Notes under the pieces: model-generated
The model's input: the letters and a program-made list of their open reading frames with translations, nothing else
Databases searched by the model: none
Told to the model about the DNA's origin: nothing
Translations under genes and position numbers: made by a program
Part shown: one piece after another, positions 19,140 to 21,424 of the stretch
Layout: every line of letters begins with the position of its first letter
Numbering within the stretch: the stretch's first letter is position 1
Virus record (IMG/VR): IMGVR_UViG_3300034198_014091
Coordinates: 1 to 21,424 of that record
Direction: 5' to 3' (one strand)
DNA from: a virus
Length of the DNA: 21,424 nucleotides

Positions 19140-19572
19140 CCCAATGGGTTATGTGCTGGAGAGCATGACGCCCGTGTCGAAGCACAACAGCTTCATGGTT
19201 GACTTGATGATTAAGAACCACGGTGCAATGACATCGCTGATGCAGGGCAAGGCAACCCGCAAAGACATCGATGCGTTGATTCAGATGACGAACATCAGCG
19301 AGGCGTTGTATCGCCTTGGGTTTGGCACTGAGTACAAAGACGTTGTCAGTGCTGGGCTTGAGGCATTGCGCGAAGTCGCTGCGCGTGGTGCGAAGGACAA
19401 CAGGTTCATTCTGCGTGCGTCAGAGATCAAGGCGCTGAATGATGCGATGGAGTTGCATGACGCGCAGATGGAGGTGATCACAATCAAAGACATGGAACGA
19501 GCAATCAAACTGGTGTACGAAGAAATCAGAAACAAACGGGCAACAACAATCAAAGGAATCCATCATGACTGA
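19096..19572 (+). CDS. Conserved phage protein of unknown function, 158 residues
   Basis: Starts MRKKSKYKPRAILANPMGYVLESMTPV and continues with VDLMIKNHGAMTSLMQGKATRKDIDALIQMTNISEALYRLGFGTEYKDVVSAGLEALREVA... RFILRASEIKALNDAMELHDAQMEVITIKDMERAIKLVYEEIRNKRA. I recognise this as a widespread family in phages of Proteobacteria, usually next to replication genes; no function is known to me. The start overlaps the LuxR-type gene by 44 bases, with only a weak ribosome site, so coupling is likely. Confidence 0.85.
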   Translation: MRKKSKYKPRAILANPMGYVLESMTPVSKHNSFMVDLMIKNHGAMTSLMQGKATRKDIDALIQMTNISEALYRLGFGTEYKDVVSAGLEALREVAARGAKDNRFILRASEIKALNDAMELHDAQMEVITIKDMERAIKLVYEEIRNKRATTIKGIHHD

Positions 19573-19906
19573 GCCACTGCCGGGTCGCGTAATCCGTGAC
19601 TTACATGCCAAGAGCTTGGACTTCATGGAGTTCGCAAGAATGATCGAGGAAAAACATGGGATCAAGAAAAGTAAAGTACGGGGGAACGGTAGAAAAGATA
19701 GTCCAACTCATCACAGACTTGGGGCCAATGTCAACCTGCGAGTTATGCGAGGAGCTGGGGGTCAACCGGATGTATGTGTCGGCAGTCCTGTCGAGGATGC
19801 GGCGGCCAACGAAGACGCTGCCCAAGCGGCTGTACGTGATCAGGTACCTGTACCAGATGGAGTCAGCCAAGAATTATCCACGCGCAGTGTTTGCACTGGG
19901 GGATAA
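19565..19906 (+). CDS. Short protein with doubtful C-terminus overlapping gene 19656
   Basis: ATG at 19565 overlaps the previous stop (8 bases) and has AAAGGAAT upstream. Residues 1-34 (TEPLPGRVIRDLHAKSLDFMEFARMIEEKHGIK) look like real coding sequence. After that the frame runs for 250 bases through the gene at 19656, with a composition typical of an out-of-frame reading. It could be a gene whose 3' part is dispensable, a frameshift partner of 19656, or a true long overlap. Confidence 0.45.
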   Translation: MTEPLPGRVIRDLHAKSLDFMEFARMIEEKHGIKKSKVRGNGRKDSPTHHRLGANVNLRVMRGAGGQPDVCVGSPVEDAAANEDAAQAAVRDQVPVPDGVSQELSTRSVCTGG

Positions 19907-20036
19907 GCGAGACGCACCCAAGCCGGTATTTGATCGGCGTGCAAGCCGCAAGGCGTCAGATCAGCGGCGACGAGCGCTCAACACAATGAACAGCGTTTTC
20001 AATTTAGCAACACCGAGACGCGAGTTCCGGCTGTAA
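19656..20036 (+). CDS. Predicted winged-helix/HTH protein, 126 residues
   Basis: ATG at 19656 with GAGGAAA upstream. TVEKIVQLITDLGPMSTCELCEELGVNRMYVSAVLSRMRR (11-50) has the pattern of a DNA-binding helix-turn-helix, followed by TKTLPKRLYVIRYLYQM, a possible wing. The C-terminal part is very basic (PVFDRRASRKASDQRRRALN). A phage-encoded regulator or replication accessory protein. It overlaps the doubtful 19565 frame for 250 bases. Confidence 0.78.
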   Translation: MGSRKVKYGGTVEKIVQLITDLGPMSTCELCEELGVNRMYVSAVLSRMRRPTKTLPKRLYVIRYLYQMESAKNYPRAVFALGDKRDAPKPVFDRRASRKASDQRRRALNTMNSVFNLATPRREFRL

Positions 20037-20053
20037 ATTTAATGGGGGAAAGA

Positions 20054-20254
20054 ATGAATGAAGGAATCATCATTGAACAACTCACGGCGGAGAACCGATA
20101 CCTACGCCACCAACTTGATCGAACTTTCGAGGAAGCACTTCGACTGCGACACAAGCTGGAACACATCTATGCCCTATCCCACTTGGCCCTTCAGTCGGGT
20201 GTCGGGGACGGAGCTGGAGAAGGGCCACAAGCTGGCGATGAAGAAGCAATTTGA
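20054..20254 (+). CDS. Small coiled-coil protein, 66 residues
   Basis: ATG at 20054 with GGGGGAAAG directly before it; an in-frame ATG at 20042 has no ribosome site. Residues 5-42 form a coiled coil (IIEQLTAENRYLRHQLDRTFEEALRLRHKLEHIYALSHLAL), and the tail is Gly-rich and acidic. An alternative frame, 20058-20279, reads on to end in LEKGHKLAMKKQFDQTEEAPL, which also looks protein-like, so a frame change near 20200 is possible. Function unknown. Confidence 0.6.
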   Translation: MNEGIIIEQLTAENRYLRHQLDRTFEEALRLRHKLEHIYALSHLALQSGVGDGAGEGPQAGDEEAI

Positions 20255-20275
20255 TCAAACAGAGGAAGCACCTTT

Positions 20276-20509
20276 ATGACGGAACAACAGAACCCACTCG
20301 ACGTGCAGGTTGCGGGAAACCACTACAAAGGCAAACGCATTCAGCCCGTAGAATACATCTCTGCGAACAACTTGAATTTTCTTGAAGGTTGCATCGTCAA
20401 GCGCATCACGCGCTGGCGTGACAAAGAGGGCAAGTCCCGCTTTGAAGACCTTGAGAAGATCAAGCATGAAGTTGACTTATTGATTGAGATGGAGAAGAAA
20501 TATGGTTGA
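20276..20509 (+). CDS. DUF3310 phage protein
   Basis: 77 residues; ATG at 20276 with GAGGAAG 8-9 bases before. VAGNHYKGKRIQPVEYISANNLNFLEGCIVKRITRWRDKEGKSRFEDLEKIKHEVDLLIEME matches the DUF3310 signature (GNHYK, IQP-EYI-AN-L-F-EG, KY-TR, EDL-K-KHYL). The family is frequent in phage replication regions and is sometimes labelled nucleotide-kinase-like; the activity is unproven. Overlaps the next gene by 8 bases. Confidence 0.92.
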   Translation: MTEQQNPLDVQVAGNHYKGKRIQPVEYISANNLNFLEGCIVKRITRWRDKEGKSRFEDLEKIKHEVDLLIEMEKKYG

Positions 20510-20792
20510 GCAAAAAGCTGCTGCCCAAAGCTCGTTGCTGGGTATACAAGGCGCTGGCGTGTCGATTGGGAATAGCACGACTGGGCCATGGTATGGCCAT
20601 CAGGGGCAGCAGGGACAGTTGTTCCCGAACGATGTGGGGCCAATTCGACGAGGGATCAACCTGAGCATCACCCCAGTTGAGAATGGATTCATTGTGGTTC
20701 TGGGTGGCAAGCACTTTGTCGCCGCAGACTTCGCAGGGGCTATGGAGATCGTGACTGCGCAGACTGCGTCAGTTCTGTTGGAAAACACATGA
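20502..20792 (+). CDS. Unknown phage protein, 96 residues
   Basis: ATG at 20502 with GGAGAAG upstream, inside the end of the DUF3310 gene; an in-frame upstream start at 20484 is less likely. A Gly/Gln-rich N-terminus (SLLGIQGAGVSIGNSTTGPWYGHQGQQGQLFPND) precedes a conserved-looking domain, INLSITPVENGFIVVLGGKHFVAADFAGAMEIVTAQTASVLLE. I have seen the second half as a recurring small domain in phage genomes, but I know no function. Its stop overlaps the membrane peptide start (ATGA). Confidence 0.78.
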   Translation: MVEQKAAAQSSLLGIQGAGVSIGNSTTGPWYGHQGQQGQLFPNDVGPIRRGINLSITPVENGFIVVLGGKHFVAADFAGAMEIVTAQTASVLLENT

Positions 20793-20887
20793 GCCCGCTG
20801 GCAGTGCTGATCTTCCTGATGGTGGTCGGCCTGCCAATTTTTCTCGTGTTAGCGACTTGTTTACTCTTACTAATTCTTGGTGATTAA
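20789..20887 (+). CDS. 32-residue membrane peptide
   Basis: ATG at 20789 overlaps the previous stop; its TAA is directly followed by the DNA polymerase ATG. The peptide is almost wholly hydrophobic (LAVLIFLMVVGLPIFLV, then LATCLLLLILGD), one or two short membrane helices. The conserved leader motif (20855) lies in its 3' part, which explains the Cys-Leu-Leu-Leu-Leu codons. Confidence 0.65.
   Translation: MSPLAVLIFLMVVGLPIFLVLATCLLLLILGD
20855..20880 (+). promoter_or_regulatory. Leader motif before the DNA polymerase gene
   Basis: ACTTGTTTACTCTTACT followed by AATTCTTGG, 7 bases before the ATG at 20888. It is a member of the leader family, but with a poor ribosome core (TTGG). Confidence 0.45.
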
Positions 20888-21424
20888 ATGGATATTTTGA
20901 CTGTTGACTTTGAGACGTACTACGACCAGCAGTACAGCCTCAGCAAGATGCAAACTGATGCGTACATCAACGACCACCAGTTTGAGATGATTGGCGTGGC
21001 TGTCATCAAGAACGACGAGCCCGCAGTGTGGTTCAGTGGCTCCGAGCTGGAGACCATCGGCTGGCTGCATGGCAACTTCGACTGGAAGAACAGCGCCGTG
21101 CGCTGCCACAACACGTTGTTCGACGGGTACATCCTGACGCAGCGCTGTGGCATCGTGCCTAAGCTGTGGATGGACACTGTCGCGCAGGGTCGCATGCTGC
21201 TGCCTTACCTCGTGTCGCACTCACTGGCGAACCTAGCCAAGTACCACTCGTTGCCTGACAAGGGCACCGCTGTGGTCAAGGCGCTGGGCAAGCGGCGCAA
21301 AGACTTTAATCCCATGGAATTAGAGGAGTACGCTGAATACTGCAAGCACGACACATGGCTGTGCAAAGAGCTGGGCAAACGCTTCGACCCGCGCACGCCC
21401 GCGCTGGAGTTCAAGCTGATCGAC
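20888..21424 (+). CDS. DNA polymerase, 3'-5' exonuclease domain (partial)
   Basis: 179 codons before the window ends. The start ATG at 20888 is the base after the previous stop. Exonuclease motifs of the DnaQ/DEDD type: DFET (D7, E9), CHNTLFD (D79) and YCKHD (Y151, D155). 'YYDQQYSLSKMQTDAYI... FEMIGVAV' is the N-terminus typical of phage family A (Pol I-like) polymerases. The polymerase domain lies beyond the window. N-P-M-E-L (141-145), between motifs II and III, is encoded by palindrome copy 11. It copies the phage genome and proofreads. Confidence 0.92.
   Translation, partial: MDILTVDFETYYDQQYSLSKMQTDAYINDHQFEMIGVAVIKNDEPAVWFSGSELETIGWLHGNFDWKNSAVRCHNTLFDGYILTQRCGIVPKLWMDTVAQGRMLLPYLVSHSLANLAKYHSLPDKGTAVVKALGKRRKDFNPMELEEYAEYCKHDTWLCKELGKRFDPRTPALEFKLID
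21307..21322. repeat. 16-bp palindrome, copy 11 (inside the DNA polymerase gene)
   Basis: TAATCCCATGGAATTA, identical to copies 4 and 7, but here fully within coding sequence, read as N-P-M-E-L in the same frame as copy 5. Confidence 0.92.

Noticed and set aside
20058-20279. 73-codon frame overlapping the coiled-coil gene
   Set aside because: The N-terminal part is not protein-like and the coiled-coil frame fits better; its last 25 residues look plausible, so it is kept as a note there.

Overview
The window is part of a tailed double-stranded DNA phage genome (Caudoviricetes). A leftward block carries, in the order they are transcribed, small terminase, large terminase, portal, two small genes, scaffold and major capsid protein. 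A long rightward block carries small early genes and ends in the 3'-5' exonuclease domain of a DNA polymerase. Strong E. coli-type sigma-70 promoters and AGGAG-type ribosome sites point to a Gram-negative host. The GC-rich coding sequence would suit a beta- or gammaproteobacterium, but the host is a guess. The long portal directly followed by a scaffold and coat protein suggests a podovirus-like morphotype (inference).

Layout. 1-6278 (minus) is the packaging and head module; the capsid gene is cut by the window edge. 6279-9000 is the divergence region. It has two short early transcription units (6608-7172 and 7423-8073), each with its own promoter and intrinsic terminator, five copies of an ACTACTATCA motif, and a 0.7 kb AT-rich gene-free stretch full of AATCTA/TAGATT motifs and long inverted repeats. 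8853-17608 (plus) is a compact operon-like run of mostly small genes, with two near-identical sigma-70 promoters (8853 and 12035). It contains a MoxR-type AAA+ ATPase, a fused metallopeptidase/VWA protein and a DUF3150-like partner. 17658-18630 (minus) is a two-gene leftward island with its own terminator. 18759-21424 (plus) holds a LuxR-type HTH regulator, a second predicted HTH protein, a DUF3310 protein and the DNA polymerase.

Two dispersed signals tie the rightward half together. The first is a 16-bp palindrome, TAATCCCRYGGGATTA, present 11 times between 7305 and 21322 and not seen in the structural block. It lies in gene junctions, supplies the stop codon of three genes and is translated as N-P-x-x-L inside at least two. 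The second is a conserved leader of the form AACTTGTTTACTTACTGGAG placed just before about ten start codons. Together they look like a phage-wide regulatory network, comparable in layout to the dispersed repressor sites ('stoperators') of mycobacteriophage L5. The binding factor is unknown; the LuxR-type protein at 18759 is one candidate.

No tRNA, CRISPR array, integrase or insertion sequence was recognised. All assignments are from reading the sequence; no database search was run.
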